DNA of 64,000 nt. Origin: Actinomadura mexicana. Its GTDB lineage: Bacteria > Actinomycetota > Actinomycetes > Streptosporangiales > Streptosporangiaceae. The stretch is from contig NZ_FZNP01000005.1 of assembly GCF_900188105.1 (NCBI RefSeq), forward strand, positions 372,001 through 436,000. Direction: 5' to 3'. The position numbers and the translations under genes were made by a program. Under the pieces are notes generated by a model. The model did not search any database, was not told where the DNA came from, and saw only the letters and a program-made list of their open reading frames with translations. Below are positions 8,238-16,088 of this stretch, one piece after another (position 1 is the first letter of the stretch; each line of letters begins with the position of its first letter).

Positions 8238-9220
8238 CGGATGACCTCGGTGTCGCGGCCCTGCCCGGTCACGGGCATGCCGCGCGGATCCGCGACGGTC
8301 TGCCGGGAGCCCCCGAAGTCGCGCGGGTCGTCGAAGTCCCGCCGGCCGCCGAAGTCCCGGCGGCCCCCGAAGTCCCGGCGGCCCCCGAAGTCGCGCGCGT
8401 CGTCGAAGTCGCCCGAGTCGTCGAAGTCGCGCGGATCGTCGAAGCGGTCCTCCCCCGCCCGGACGCGCGACCGCGCGGCGGCGCGGCCCTTCTCGTGCTC
8501 CCGCGCCGCCATGGCGCGCCGGTCGCGGCGGCGGCCCGCGCCGTCCGGCAGCGAGTACGCCCCGACCTCCTCGCCGGCCAGGTGGACGTCCCGCGGCTTG
8601 ATCACCACGACCATGCGGGTGACCAGGGCGAGCACGACGAACACCACGCTCATCACGTAGCTGAGCACGACCCACGGCGCCGCGGCCCGCCCGGCGATCA
8701 GGCCGTGCACGATCGCGAGCGGCCAGGACACGTAGGCGACGGCGTGCATCGACCGCCACACCCAGGCCTTGCCCCGCAGCGCGAACCGCGCCCGCATCAG
8801 CCCGGTGACCACGATGAGGAGCATCAGGTCGAGGGCGATGGTGCCGAGGCCGATCGCGCCGCCGTCCGGCACGACGATCTGGACGGGCAGCGCGAGGCCG
8901 CTCATCACCTTCACCGTGACGTGCGCGACCAGCATCGCCGTCGCGACGACGGCGGAGGCGCGGTGCACCGCCTGGGCGAGCACCCGGTGGCGGATCTTCA
9001 GGATGAGGCGCTCGGTGGCCAGCAGCCCGCTCATCACCGCGGTGGTCAGCGCGACCAGCGCGAAGACGCCGGCGTAGAAGCTGAGGAAGTACTGCACGTT
9101 CGCGACCGCGACGGCGCCCTGCGGGGTCGCCGCGCCGACCAGCACCAGCACCGCGCCGGCGAGCACCACGCGCAGCGCCCAGGTGGGCACCGCGGGATCA
9201 TCACTGTTGCGAATTCGCAC
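8234..9220 (-). CDS. Ferric reductase-like transmembrane protein with Arg/Asp-rich cytoplasmic tail
   Basis: A 328-residue protein with about six membrane helices between residues 15 and 205, of the ferric reductase-like/cytochrome b type. Histidines suited to bind b hemes occur in helix pairs: AVHRAS and LVAHVTV near residues 85-98, and SMHAVAY with LAIVHGL near 155-168. No FAD/NAD-binding domain follows. Instead, the last 100 residues form a hydrophilic tail with repeated RDFGG/RDFDD units. The missing flavin part is presumably supplied in trans by the NuoF/ferredoxin protein encoded immediately downstream (4-base overlap). It is preceded 16 bases upstream by the M23-like gene. Predicted role: transmembrane electron transfer from cytoplasm toward the envelope; the acceptor is unknown. 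Confidence 0.82.
   Translation of the reverse strand: MRIRNSDDPAVPTWALRVVLAGAVLVLVGAATPQGAVAVANVQYFLSFYAGVFALVALTTAVMSGLLATERLILKIRHRVLAQAVHRASAVVATAMLVAHVTVKVMSGLALPVQIVVPDGGAIGLGTIALDLMLLIVVTGLMRARFALRGKAWVWRSMHAVAYVSWPLAIVHGLIAGRAAAPWVVLSYVMSVVFVVLALVTRMVVVIKPRDVHLAGEEVGAYSLPDGAGRRRDRRAMAAREHEKGRAAARSRVRAGEDRFDDPRDFDDSGDFDDARDFGGRRDFGGRRDFGGRRDFDDPRDFGGSRQTVADPRGMPVTGQGRDTEVIR
8311..8446. repeat. 18-base tandem repeats encoding RDFGGR/RDFDD tail
   Basis: About seven copies of an 18-base coding unit with a conserved GAAGTC core (plus-strand reading) encode the C-terminal RDFGGR, RDFDDP and RDFDDA units of the ferric-reductase-like protein. The central copies are nearly identical, a sign of recent slippage or duplication. 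The period stays in frame and there are no spacers, which excludes a CRISPR array. Confidence 0.85.
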
Positions 9221-9236
9221 CGCTCGGACTCCTCTT

Positions 9237-11240
9237 CTAGGTGGCGGCCGGCGCCGGGGGGTCGCCCGGTCCGGCGCCGTCCTCCGGCTTCTTGCCGGGA
9301 GACGGCGATGACGACGGAGAGTCGTCCGCGGCGGGGACCGGGCCGAGGTTGGCCAACAGCCCCCCGGGAAGCACCTGCAGGACTCCGCGTTCGGCGAAGC
9401 CGAGGAGCGGCTTGGCGCGCTCGCGCAACGTCCAGCCGCCGACCTCGGCGCCGTCGAGCGGGACCGCCCCGCCGCCGCGGCGCAGCCCGAACGCGACCTC
9501 GGCGCGGGGCGCGGCCGCCCCGCCGCAGGGCCGGGCGGTGCCGGTGCGGCCGAGCGCGTCGCCCCGCGCGACCACGCTGCCGTCGCGCAGCTCGGTCACG
9601 CTCCGCATCCCGTAGTAGGTGGACGCGAGGCCGCTCGGGTGGATCACCATGACCACCGCGCCGGCCTGGCTGGAGCAGAACCGGTAGAGGCGTCCGCCGC
9701 CGGCCGCCAGGACGCGCCCGTCGCCGCCGGAGAACGCCAGCGACGCCAGCGGGCGCGAGGACGTGGTGTCGTCGGAGGTCGTCATCGACCACGCCTGGCC
9801 GATCTTCCAGGGCAGCATCAGCCGGTCGCCCGCGCGCGTCCCGTTGACGAGCGTGGTGGCCTGCGCGGCGCTGAGCGCGCCGTACCTGCGCAGGAGCCGC
9901 GACTCCGCCGGCGACATGAGGTTCGCGGGGGCGGCTCCGAGGAGCGCGGCGAACGCCGTCGCGCCCGACAGGCCGACCTGCCACTGCCGGCCCGTCCAGT
10001 GCGCGGCGTAGAAGGAGAGCTCGGGGCCGGCCGCGCTGGCCTCGGGAACCGGGATCGCACTGGTGCCGAAGACCCAGGTCCGGTCGGCGCTCTGGCGGGT
10101 GGCGCCCACGAACGGCTGCCGTGTCAGCGCCGTCCCGTAGGCCTGCCGCGCCGCGGCGCCCCGCTGCGCCAGCGTCAACTTGCGGACCTGCGTGGCGAGG
10201 ACCCCGAGGTCGGGTCCCGCCGGAACGGTCGCCGTGCCGCCGCCGGCCCCCGGCCGCTGCTGGGGCTGCTGGGGTCGCGCGGGCGTGCCGGTGCCGGGCT
10301 TCGGCGGCCTGATCGCGCGCTGCGAGCCGACCGGCCCCGAGGAGCCGCCGACGGGTCCGCCGTCGAGCAGGGCCCGCTCGGCGATGCCCAGCAGGGACAG
10401 CCCGACCGCGGTGGACAGGACGATCGCGCCGATGCTCAGCCGGTCGGCGGGCCGCCTGCCGCGGCGCGGCGTCGCCTTCGGCCCGGGACGCGGCGGCGAC
10501 TGGCGCCGCCGCTGCTCCGGTCGAGCGGGCCGCCGCTGGGGGCCGCCCCGCCCCGCGCGGGACGGCTCCGCACGGCGGGCACGCCCGCCCCGCGCCGGGA
10601 ACTCGCGGGACCGATCCCCGCCGGACGGTGCCGCACGCCCGCCGAGCCCCTCGATCCTGGCATCGAACCTCTCGGTGCGTCCGTCGCGCGGCTTGCCGCG
10701 GGCGGCAGAACGCTCCGTCCGGGCATCCCGCCGGCCGTTGCGCGCGTCGAACTGCTCGGTGCGCGGGTCCCGCCCCCCACTCCTGGGATCACGAGACTCA
10801 CCCCGCCGCTCCGACCCCTCGCTCCGGGCATCCGAGCGCTCCGTTCGCGCGTCCCGCCTCGTGCGGGCGGCGTAGCCCGCGGGGTCGTAGCTGCCGCGCG
10901 CGTCGAAACGCTCGGCCCCCGCGTCGTCGCGCCGTTCGGGCGGCTCCGGCCACTGCGCCCGGGGGCGCGACCGCTCGGATCCCTTGCCGGAACGGCGCGC
11001 GCGGGCCTTGGCCTCGCGCCGCTTGATCTCGCGCCGCGACGGCTCGCGCCGCGGCGATCTGCGCCCCCGCTCGGACCAGTCCGGCTGCTCCGACCACCAG
11101 GACCCTTCGGGCCACTGGGGGTCCTCGGACCAGAGCCCCTGCTTGGGCTCGGGTCTTGCGGACGGGCGCGCGGGCGTCTCAGCCCACGGTGAAGCATGCG
11201 TTTGGCTCCGGGACGCATGCCCGTAATCGCGTCGCGCCAT
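9237..11240 (-). CDS. Membrane-anchored M23/LasA-like protein with long charged N-terminal region; metal ligands apparently lost
   Basis: A 667-residue protein. Residues 1-265 are disordered and very rich in Arg, Asp, Ser and Gly, with degenerate RDARTERFDAR repeats. A single membrane helix (LSIGAIVLSTAVGLSLLGI) lies near residues 268-288. After a Pro/Gly linker, the C-terminal region (about 460-640) follows the LasA-type M23 pattern: LPWKIGQAW, SLAFSGGDGRV, HPSGLASTYYGM, GDALGRTGTARPCGG and GGWTL. The usual ligands seem absent: the GxH is GQA, the LDF Asp is Ala, and the HxH block reads RAEVAF. It may therefore bind wall without cutting it. The ATG at 11240 is preferred over an in-frame codon at 11270 because AGGAGAG precedes it. 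It is the first gene of the electron-transfer module. Confidence 0.72.
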   Translation of the reverse strand: MARRDYGHASRSQTHASPWAETPARPSARPEPKQGLWSEDPQWPEGSWWSEQPDWSERGRRSPRREPSRREIKRREAKARARRSGKGSERSRPRAQWPEPPERRDDAGAERFDARGSYDPAGYAARTRRDARTERSDARSEGSERRGESRDPRSGGRDPRTEQFDARNGRRDARTERSAARGKPRDGRTERFDARIEGLGGRAAPSGGDRSREFPARGGRARRAEPSRAGRGGPQRRPARPEQRRRQSPPRPGPKATPRRGRRPADRLSIGAIVLSTAVGLSLLGIAERALLDGGPVGGSSGPVGSQRAIRPPKPGTGTPARPQQPQQRPGAGGGTATVPAGPDLGVLATQVRKLTLAQRGAAARQAYGTALTRQPFVGATRQSADRTWVFGTSAIPVPEASAAGPELSFYAAHWTGRQWQVGLSGATAFAALLGAAPANLMSPAESRLLRRYGALSAAQATTLVNGTRAGDRLMLPWKIGQAWSMTTSDDTTSSRPLASLAFSGGDGRVLAAGGGRLYRFCSSQAGAVVMVIHPSGLASTYYGMRSVTELRDGSVVARGDALGRTGTARPCGGAAAPRAEVAFGLRRGGGAVPLDGAEVGGWTLRERAKPLLGFAERGVLQVLPGGLLANLGPVPAADDSPSSSPSPGKKPEDGAGPGDPPAPAAT

Positions 11241-11715
11241 GCCCTCTCCTGTGGAGGAGACGGAGAGCACGGCGAACGCCGACGAAGTTCCGCGCCGCCG
11301 GGCCTGTCACCCGGCGGCCGTCCTGCTGAGACATGACGGGACCGCGGTGTCGGAGCCCGCTCGCTCCCACCACGATCCCGAACGGATTCTTACGAATCCG
11401 CTCGAACACTCCGGGAGCATACGCCCCCGAAGCCACTTGGATGTTAGTCGGTGCCAAAAAAGGCCGATGAGCCTTGTCCCGCGGCGCTTGCGCTCCTCAC
11501 CTGTACGCACGGAGGCCGCCGCGGGTTCACGCCTCCGGGCGCGAGGCGCCGGCACCCCTCCCACCTGGGCGTATCGGCTTTTCGGGGGACGGCGGCTTAG
11601 TGATGGCTGATCCGCTCATTAAGGGCGGGTTAACGGTAACGCCGCAGCCCGCCGGCGGCTCTAACTTCGGGAACGTCAGCGACCGTGGACGCAGAAAGCG
11701 GCAGGAGGTGCCCCT
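11241..11715. other. Intergenic region between the M23-like gene and a weak reading frame
   Basis: I see no convincing gene here. It must hold the promoter of the minus-strand M23-like gene. Near the right end it has a GGTTAAC/GTAACGCC imperfect dyad around 11628-11645 and a TAACTT hexamer near 11662 that could be a -10 element for rightward transcription. No riboswitch signature was recognised. Confidence 0.4.
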
Positions 11716-12010
11716 ATGACACGATCACCGCGGCACGGGATCGTCCCGGGGGGCGGCCGTGCCTTCCGCGCGTCCACGGCCGGGCACCGTCGCGGGGCCG
11801 GGCCCCACGGTGCCGGATGCCGGGGCCGTGCCCCGCGCTCCCGTCCACGCGGACCCGATCCGTTCCCGCCGGCCGGCCCACGCGGCGCGCCCGTCTCCAG
11901 GTCCTCCCCCACGAGGGCGCAGGGCGGGCCGGCGAAGGATCACCCCCACCCCGCCTCGGCAGGGGCGGCCCGCGTGGAACCGGTCTCCGGGGGCGGGGCA
12001 TGCGCCCACG
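11703..12010 (+). other. Possible small coding region or leader with strong ribosome binding site, unconfirmed
   Basis: GCAGGAGGT followed by an ATG at 11716 looks like a genuine translation start (MTRSPRHGIVPGGGR...), and third codon positions stay G/C-rich. However, the frame has no stop before 12591, so it would read through two long hairpins and antisense to pimB'. The product would be a Pro/Arg/Gly-rich sequence without recognisable domain. It could be a short gene with a sequencing frameshift, a decayed gene, or a non-coding leader. I do not assign a product. Confidence 0.25.
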
Positions 12011-12060
12011 GCGCCGTTCCGGGCCCGGGCGCCCTCGGGTGCCCGGGCCCGGAACGGCGC
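12011..12060. terminator. Perfect 20-bp hairpin, loop 10
   Basis: Arms 12011-12030 and 12041-12060 are exact reverse complements around a 10-base loop. The stem is almost entirely G+C and lacks a following T tract, as is common for actinobacterial terminators. It lies just after the doubtful plus-strand frame and just beyond the 3' end of pimB'. Confidence 0.7.
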
Positions 12061-12096
12061 GCCGAGGATTCGGCGCGTTCAGGCGCCACTGAGCCG

Positions 12097-12155
12097 CCGT
12101 CCCCAGGGCGAGGACCCGCCTACGGCGCGGGGGCGGGTCCTCGCCCTGGGGACGG
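12097..12155. terminator. Perfect 24-bp hairpin, probable pimB' terminator
   Basis: Arms 12097-12120 and 12132-12155 are exact reverse complements around an 11-base loop. The hairpin begins seven bases beyond the pimB' stop (minus strand). A 24-bp perfect stem is unusually long. With the neighbouring 20-bp hairpin it forms a double barrier that could stop transcription from both directions. Confidence 0.8.
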
Positions 12156-12161
12156 TGTCGG

Positions 12162-13289
12162 TCAGGGCGCCAGCAGGTTCCCCAGGCGGCTCGCCTGGAC
12201 GTCCCAGCGCCACTCCCGTTCGATCCAGGCGCGGCCCTTCTCGCCCATGGCGCGGGCTCGGTCCGGATCCGAGAGCAGGCTGCTCACGGCTTCGGCGATG
12301 TCGGGGACGGAGCGGCCCGGCACCACGAGGCCCGTCTCGCCGTCCAGCACGGCGTCGGGGGCGCCGCCCGAATCGCCCGCCACGACCGGGAGTCCGGTCG
12401 CGGACGCCTCCAGGTACACGATGCCGAGCCCTTCGACGTCCAGGCCGCGGCGGCGGGTGCGGCAGGGCATCGCGAAGACGTCGCCCGCGTCGAAGTGGGC
12501 GGGCAGCTCCTCCCAGGGGACGCCGCCGGTGAAGACGACCGAACGGCCGACGCCGAGGGACGCGGCGAGGCGTTCCAGGTCGCCGCGGTAGGGTCCGCCG
12601 CCGACGAGGAGCAGCGCGGCGTCCGGAACGGACTCCAGGACGCGGGGCCAGGCGCGGAGCAGGGCGTCCTGCCCCTTGCGCGGGACCAGGCGGGACACGC
12701 ACACCGCCACCGGACGGCCGGCCAGCCCGTGCCGCTCCCGGATCCGCTCCCCGCCCGCGCCCCGATGGAAGAGCGACTCGTCGACCCCGGGCGCGAGCCG
12801 GGCCATCCGCGCCGCCGCCTCGGGCGACAGCGCCTTCGCCATCCGGGAGCGGGTGTACTCGCCGAGGTAGGTCAGGACGTCGACGCCGTCTCCGATGCGG
12901 CCCAGCAGGGTGCGCGCCACCGGCAGCGACGCCCAGCCGGCCTCGTGCCCGTGCGTGATCCCGACGAGCCGCCGCGCGCCGCGGCGCCGCAGCGCCGGGG
13001 CCAGCAGGCCGAGCGGCGCCGCCGCCCCGAACACGACCGAGTCGCAGCGCTCCGCGCGCAGCACGTCCGCGGCCCGGCGCAGCACGCCCGGCTCCGGCAG
13101 CATGAGGGAGCCCGGATGCCGGACGACGGGGAAGGGCTGCGCCGCGTCGAACCTCGCGGCCCCCTTCCAGGCGGGGGCGTAGACGACGACCGAACCGGGC
13201 GGGCGCCGCACGGCGAGGCCGTGCACGAACGCCTGGATGCCGCCCGGCCGCGGCGGGAAGTCGTTGGTGACGAACAGCGTCCTGGTCAT
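12162..13289 (-). CDS. pimB: Glycosyltransferase family 4, PimB'-like phosphatidylinositol mannoside mannosyltransferase
   Basis: A 375-residue GT-B enzyme. The N-terminus TRTLFVTNDFPPRPGGIQAF contains the acceptor-side glycine loop. GITHGHEAGWA is near residue 110, CVSRLVPRKGQD near 200 is the start of the nucleotide-sugar domain, LLVGGGPYRGDLE is near 230 and EGLGIVYLEASATGLPVV near 285 is the EX7E motif. The overall pattern and the location next to ctaE-qcrCAB match mycobacterial Rv2188c. That enzyme transfers mannose from GDP-mannose to the 6-position of PIM1 at the inner membrane face. Assignment to PimB' rather than another GT4 mannosyltransferase rests on this resemblance and synteny, not on substrate residues. 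Confidence 0.78.
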   Translation of the reverse strand: MTRTLFVTNDFPPRPGGIQAFVHGLAVRRPPGSVVVYAPAWKGAARFDAAQPFPVVRHPGSLMLPEPGVLRRAADVLRAERCDSVVFGAAAPLGLLAPALRRRGARRLVGITHGHEAGWASLPVARTLLGRIGDGVDVLTYLGEYTRSRMAKALSPEAAARMARLAPGVDESLFHRGAGGERIRERHGLAGRPVAVCVSRLVPRKGQDALLRAWPRVLESVPDAALLLVGGGPYRGDLERLAASLGVGRSVVFTGGVPWEELPAHFDAGDVFAMPCRTRRRGLDVEGLGIVYLEASATGLPVVAGDSGGAPDAVLDGETGLVVPGRSVPDIAEAVSSLLSDPDRARAMGEKGRAWIEREWRWDVQASRLGNLLAP

Positions 13290-13312
13290 CGCCGGCCGCC
13301 CGGCACGCGCAA

Positions 13313-13344
13313 GGGCCCGCCACCGGCGGTGCGGTGACGGGCCC
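13313..13344. terminator. Hairpin between qcrB and pimB'
   Basis: Arms 13313-13324 and 13333-13344 pair over 12 bases with one mismatch around an 8-base loop. It lies 16 bases beyond the qcrB stop on the minus strand. It probably terminates the ctaE-qcrCAB operon before pimB'. Confidence 0.65.
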
Positions 13345-13359
13345 CCGATGCGCGGACGG

Positions 13360-14994
13360 TCAGTGCCTGACCTCGTGCGAGGTGGCGCCGCCCTCGATCT
13401 CGGCCTGCTCGCCGTGCGGGTGCTCGTGCTCCTCGACGGGGACGTCGTCGAACGTCCACGCGCGGTTGAGGCGCGAGCGCAGGTGCCCGATCGGGCCCTT
13501 GGTGCCGGGCGCCGGGATGCCCTTGGCGTCCCGGGCCGGGGCCTCGGGCCGGGCGTTCTCCTTGGAGAGCAGGACGTGCCGCTCCTCGTCGCGCGGCGCC
13601 TCGTGCCGCTCGGAGAACTTCCCGTCCGGCGACATCATGACCACGCCGCTCTCCACGCCGTGCCCGACGACGTCGGCGTCCCTGCGCTGCAGGCCCAGGC
13701 AGATCCGCTTGGTGATGACGAACGCCAGGATCGGCCCGAGGAAGAACGTGACCCGGAAGAACCACGTCGTGGCGAACAGCGACACGTGGAACTTCTCCGC
13801 GATGACGTCGTTGGCGCCGGCGAGCCACAGCAGCCCGTAGAAGGTGACCGCGGCGAGGCCCGTCGCCGTGCGGACCGGGGCGTTGCGCGGGCGGTCGTTC
13901 ACGTGGTGGTGGCGCTTGTCGCCCGTCACCCACTGCTCGACGAACGGCCAGGCGGCCGCGCCGCCGAACACGATGCCGAGCGGCACCAGCGCCGGGATCA
14001 GCACGTTGAAGCTGACCGTGTGGCCCCAGGCGGAGACCTCCCAGTTCGGCATGATGCGCAGCGCGCCCTCCAGGACGCCCATGTACCAGTCGGGCTGGGA
14101 GGCCGAGGAGATCGCGCCGGGGTCGTACGGGCCGAACAGCCAGATCGGGTTGATCTGGGCGAACGCGCCGAGCAGCGCCAGGACGCCGAAGGTGAACAGG
14201 AAGTAGGCGCCCGTCTTGGCCATGAAGACCGGGTAGAACGGGTAGCCGTACACCTGCTGCTCGGTCTGGTGCTTGACCGGCATCGCCGTGTGCTTCTGCA
14301 CCCACATGATCATCATGTGGGCGGTGACCATGCCGAGCAGCAGGCCCGGGATCAGCAGGATGTGCAGCATGTACAGGCGCGGGACGATGTCCTGGCCGGG
14401 GAACTCGCCGCCGAACAGGAACATGTAGATGTAGGTGCCGACCACCGGGATCGACTCCGCGACGCCCTGCGTGATGCGCAGGCCGGTGCCGGACAGCAGG
14501 TCGTCGGGCAGCGAGTACCCGAACAGGCCCTCCAGCATGCCCAGCGTGAACATGCCGATGCCGATCAGCCAGTTCAGCTCGCGCGGCTTGCGGTAGGCGC
14601 CGGTGAAGAACACGCGCAGCATGTGCGCGAGGATCGACGCCATGAACAGGATCGCGGCCCAGTGGTGGATCTGCCGCATGAGCAGGCCGCCGCGCACGTC
14701 GAACGTGATGTGCAGCGTCGAGGCGTAGGCCTCGGACATCTTCACGCCCTGCAGCTTCGTGTACGAGCCGTCGTACACGGTCTCCGTCATGCTCGGCTGG
14801 AACCAGAGCGTCAGGAACGTCCCGGTCAGCAGCAGGATGATGAAGGAGTACAGGGCGATCTCGCCCAGCATGAAGGACCAGTGGTCCGGAAAGACCTTCT
14901 TCATGTTCCGCTTGAAGAAGGTGGTGGAGCCGAGGCGGTCGTCGAGGAACGTCAGCGGCGCCTCGACCGCCTTCGGGGCTGTCGCCTCGCTCAT
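13360..14994 (-). CDS. qcrB: Cytochrome bc1 complex cytochrome b subunit QcrB
   Basis: A 544-residue membrane subunit of menaquinol:cytochrome c reductase. It carries the two b hemes and the quinol sites. Visible are the heme-binding region RQIHHWAAILFM near residue 105, RVFFTGAYRKPRELNW near 125 and GYSLPDDLLSGTGLRI near 160, then RLYMLHILLIPGLL near 210 and SASQPDWYMG near 300, in place of the PEWY of other cytochromes b. A hydrophilic C-terminal extension of about 120 residues is typical of actinobacterial QcrB. The ATG at 14994 overlaps the qcrA stop (ATGA). The gene order ctaE-qcrC-qcrA-qcrB reflects the bc1-aa3 supercomplex of actinobacteria. Confidence 0.96.
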   Translation of the reverse strand: MSEATAPKAVEAPLTFLDDRLGSTTFFKRNMKKVFPDHWSFMLGEIALYSFIILLLTGTFLTLWFQPSMTETVYDGSYTKLQGVKMSEAYASTLHITFDVRGGLLMRQIHHWAAILFMASILAHMLRVFFTGAYRKPRELNWLIGIGMFTLGMLEGLFGYSLPDDLLSGTGLRITQGVAESIPVVGTYIYMFLFGGEFPGQDIVPRLYMLHILLIPGLLLGMVTAHMMIMWVQKHTAMPVKHQTEQQVYGYPFYPVFMAKTGAYFLFTFGVLALLGAFAQINPIWLFGPYDPGAISSASQPDWYMGVLEGALRIMPNWEVSAWGHTVSFNVLIPALVPLGIVFGGAAAWPFVEQWVTGDKRHHHVNDRPRNAPVRTATGLAAVTFYGLLWLAGANDVIAEKFHVSLFATTWFFRVTFFLGPILAFVITKRICLGLQRRDADVVGHGVESGVVMMSPDGKFSERHEAPRDEERHVLLSKENARPEAPARDAKGIPAPGTKGPIGHLRSRLNRAWTFDDVPVEEHEHPHGEQAEIEGGATSHEVRH

Positions 14995-16088
14995 CCGCGC
15001 TCCCAGAAGCTCGGTCCGACGGGTTCGTGGTAGTCGCTCGTGGCGATGAGGTACCCGTCCTCCACGGACAGCGGCAGCTGCGGCAGCGGCCGCGCCGCGG
15101 GCCCGAAGATCACCTTCGCCGCGTCGGTGGCGTCGAAGGTCGACTGGTGGCACGGGCACAGGATGTGGTGCGTGGTCTGCTCGTACAGGGCCGCGGGGCA
15201 GCCGACGTGCGTGCACACCTTGGAGTAGGCGACGATCCCGTTGACGTGCCAGTTCTCGCGGCCCTTGGCGGGCTTGAACTGCTCCGCGGGGATGTTGATG
15301 AGGATGGTGACGGCCTTGGCGTTCTGGGTCAGCACCTGGTCCTCGGGGAGCTCCTCCTCGATCCCCTCGGGCAGGACGGTGATCATCGAGCCCGGGGAGG
15401 AGAAGTCGCTGACCCGCAGCGGCTTGTTGGTGCCGTCCACGACCAGGCGGGCGCCCTTCTTGCCCTCCGCGCGCGCCTTCTTGACGGCCTCGCCCCAGTA
15501 GGTGTGGCGGAGCCGCTTCTCCGGCAGCGGGCCGAGGTCGCGCAGCAGCACCAGCGGGGCCAGGCCGAGCGGGGCGGCGGCGAGCAGCAGCGTGCGGCGC
15601 AGCAGGGGCCGCCTGGTGATGCCGCTGTCGTCGGCGCCTTCCAGGAAGTCCTCGGTGAAGGCCGCCCGGGTCTCCTCGCTGGCGGCCATCTCGTGCCGCT
15701 CCTGCACGATCGGCTTGCTGGTCATCAGCCGGCGCACCCAGATGGTGACGCCGAAGGCCATCGCGAGGAACGACAGCGCCATCAGGCCGCCGAGCCACAG
15801 GTTGCTCTCGCGCGCCCGGGTGACGCCGTGCATGCCGCCGTCGCGGCCGCTCCAGCCGATGAAATAGGCGATGAACGCCACGCTGGCGGCGAACGCGACC
15901 AGGAAGAGCGTCGCGACGATCCGCTCGGCGCGCTTGGCCGACGCCTCGTCGAGCTGGTCTCCCACGCCCGCCGGCGCCGAGATGTCGTCCTCGGCCAGCA
16001 GTGCCTTCTCCCGCGCGGGGGACGGCGTGCCGATCACGCGTTCGCGCGGGCCGGGCCGGCCCGCCGTGTCCTTGTTGTCGTCGCTCAT
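14991..16088 (-). CDS. qcrA: Cytochrome bc1 complex Rieske iron-sulfur subunit QcrA
   Basis: A 365-residue subunit carrying the 2Fe-2S cluster that takes electrons from menaquinol. Three membrane helices, an actinobacterial feature, lie at about residues 58-80, 98-118 and 165-185. The Rieske ligands are clear: CTHVGCP near residue 300 and CPCHQSTFD near 322. An in-frame codon at 16127 exists, but MSDDNKD at 16088 is preferred because it forms an ATGA overlap with the qcrC stop and avoids an artefactual Glu-rich extension. Translation is probably coupled through the whole qcrCAB set. Confidence 0.95.
   Translation of the reverse strand: MSDDNKDTAGRPGPRERVIGTPSPAREKALLAEDDISAPAGVGDQLDEASAKRAERIVATLFLVAFAASVAFIAYFIGWSGRDGGMHGVTRARESNLWLGGLMALSFLAMAFGVTIWVRRLMTSKPIVQERHEMAASEETRAAFTEDFLEGADDSGITRRPLLRRTLLLAAAPLGLAPLVLLRDLGPLPEKRLRHTYWGEAVKKARAEGKKGARLVVDGTNKPLRVSDFSSPGSMITVLPEGIEEELPEDQVLTQNAKAVTILINIPAEQFKPAKGRENWHVNGIVAYSKVCTHVGCPAALYEQTTHHILCPCHQSTFDATDAAKVIFGPAARPLPQLPLSVEDGYLIATSDYHEPVGPSFWERG

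Noticed and set aside
5488..8446. Short tandem repeats considered as CRISPR arrays
   Set aside because: Units are 12-18 bases, contiguous and in frame inside genes, without unique spacers or cas genes.
14995..15798. In-frame extension of qcrB upstream across qcrA
   Set aside because: The ATGA overlap at 14991-14994 and the family N-terminus fix the start; the extension is out-of-frame qcrA sequence.
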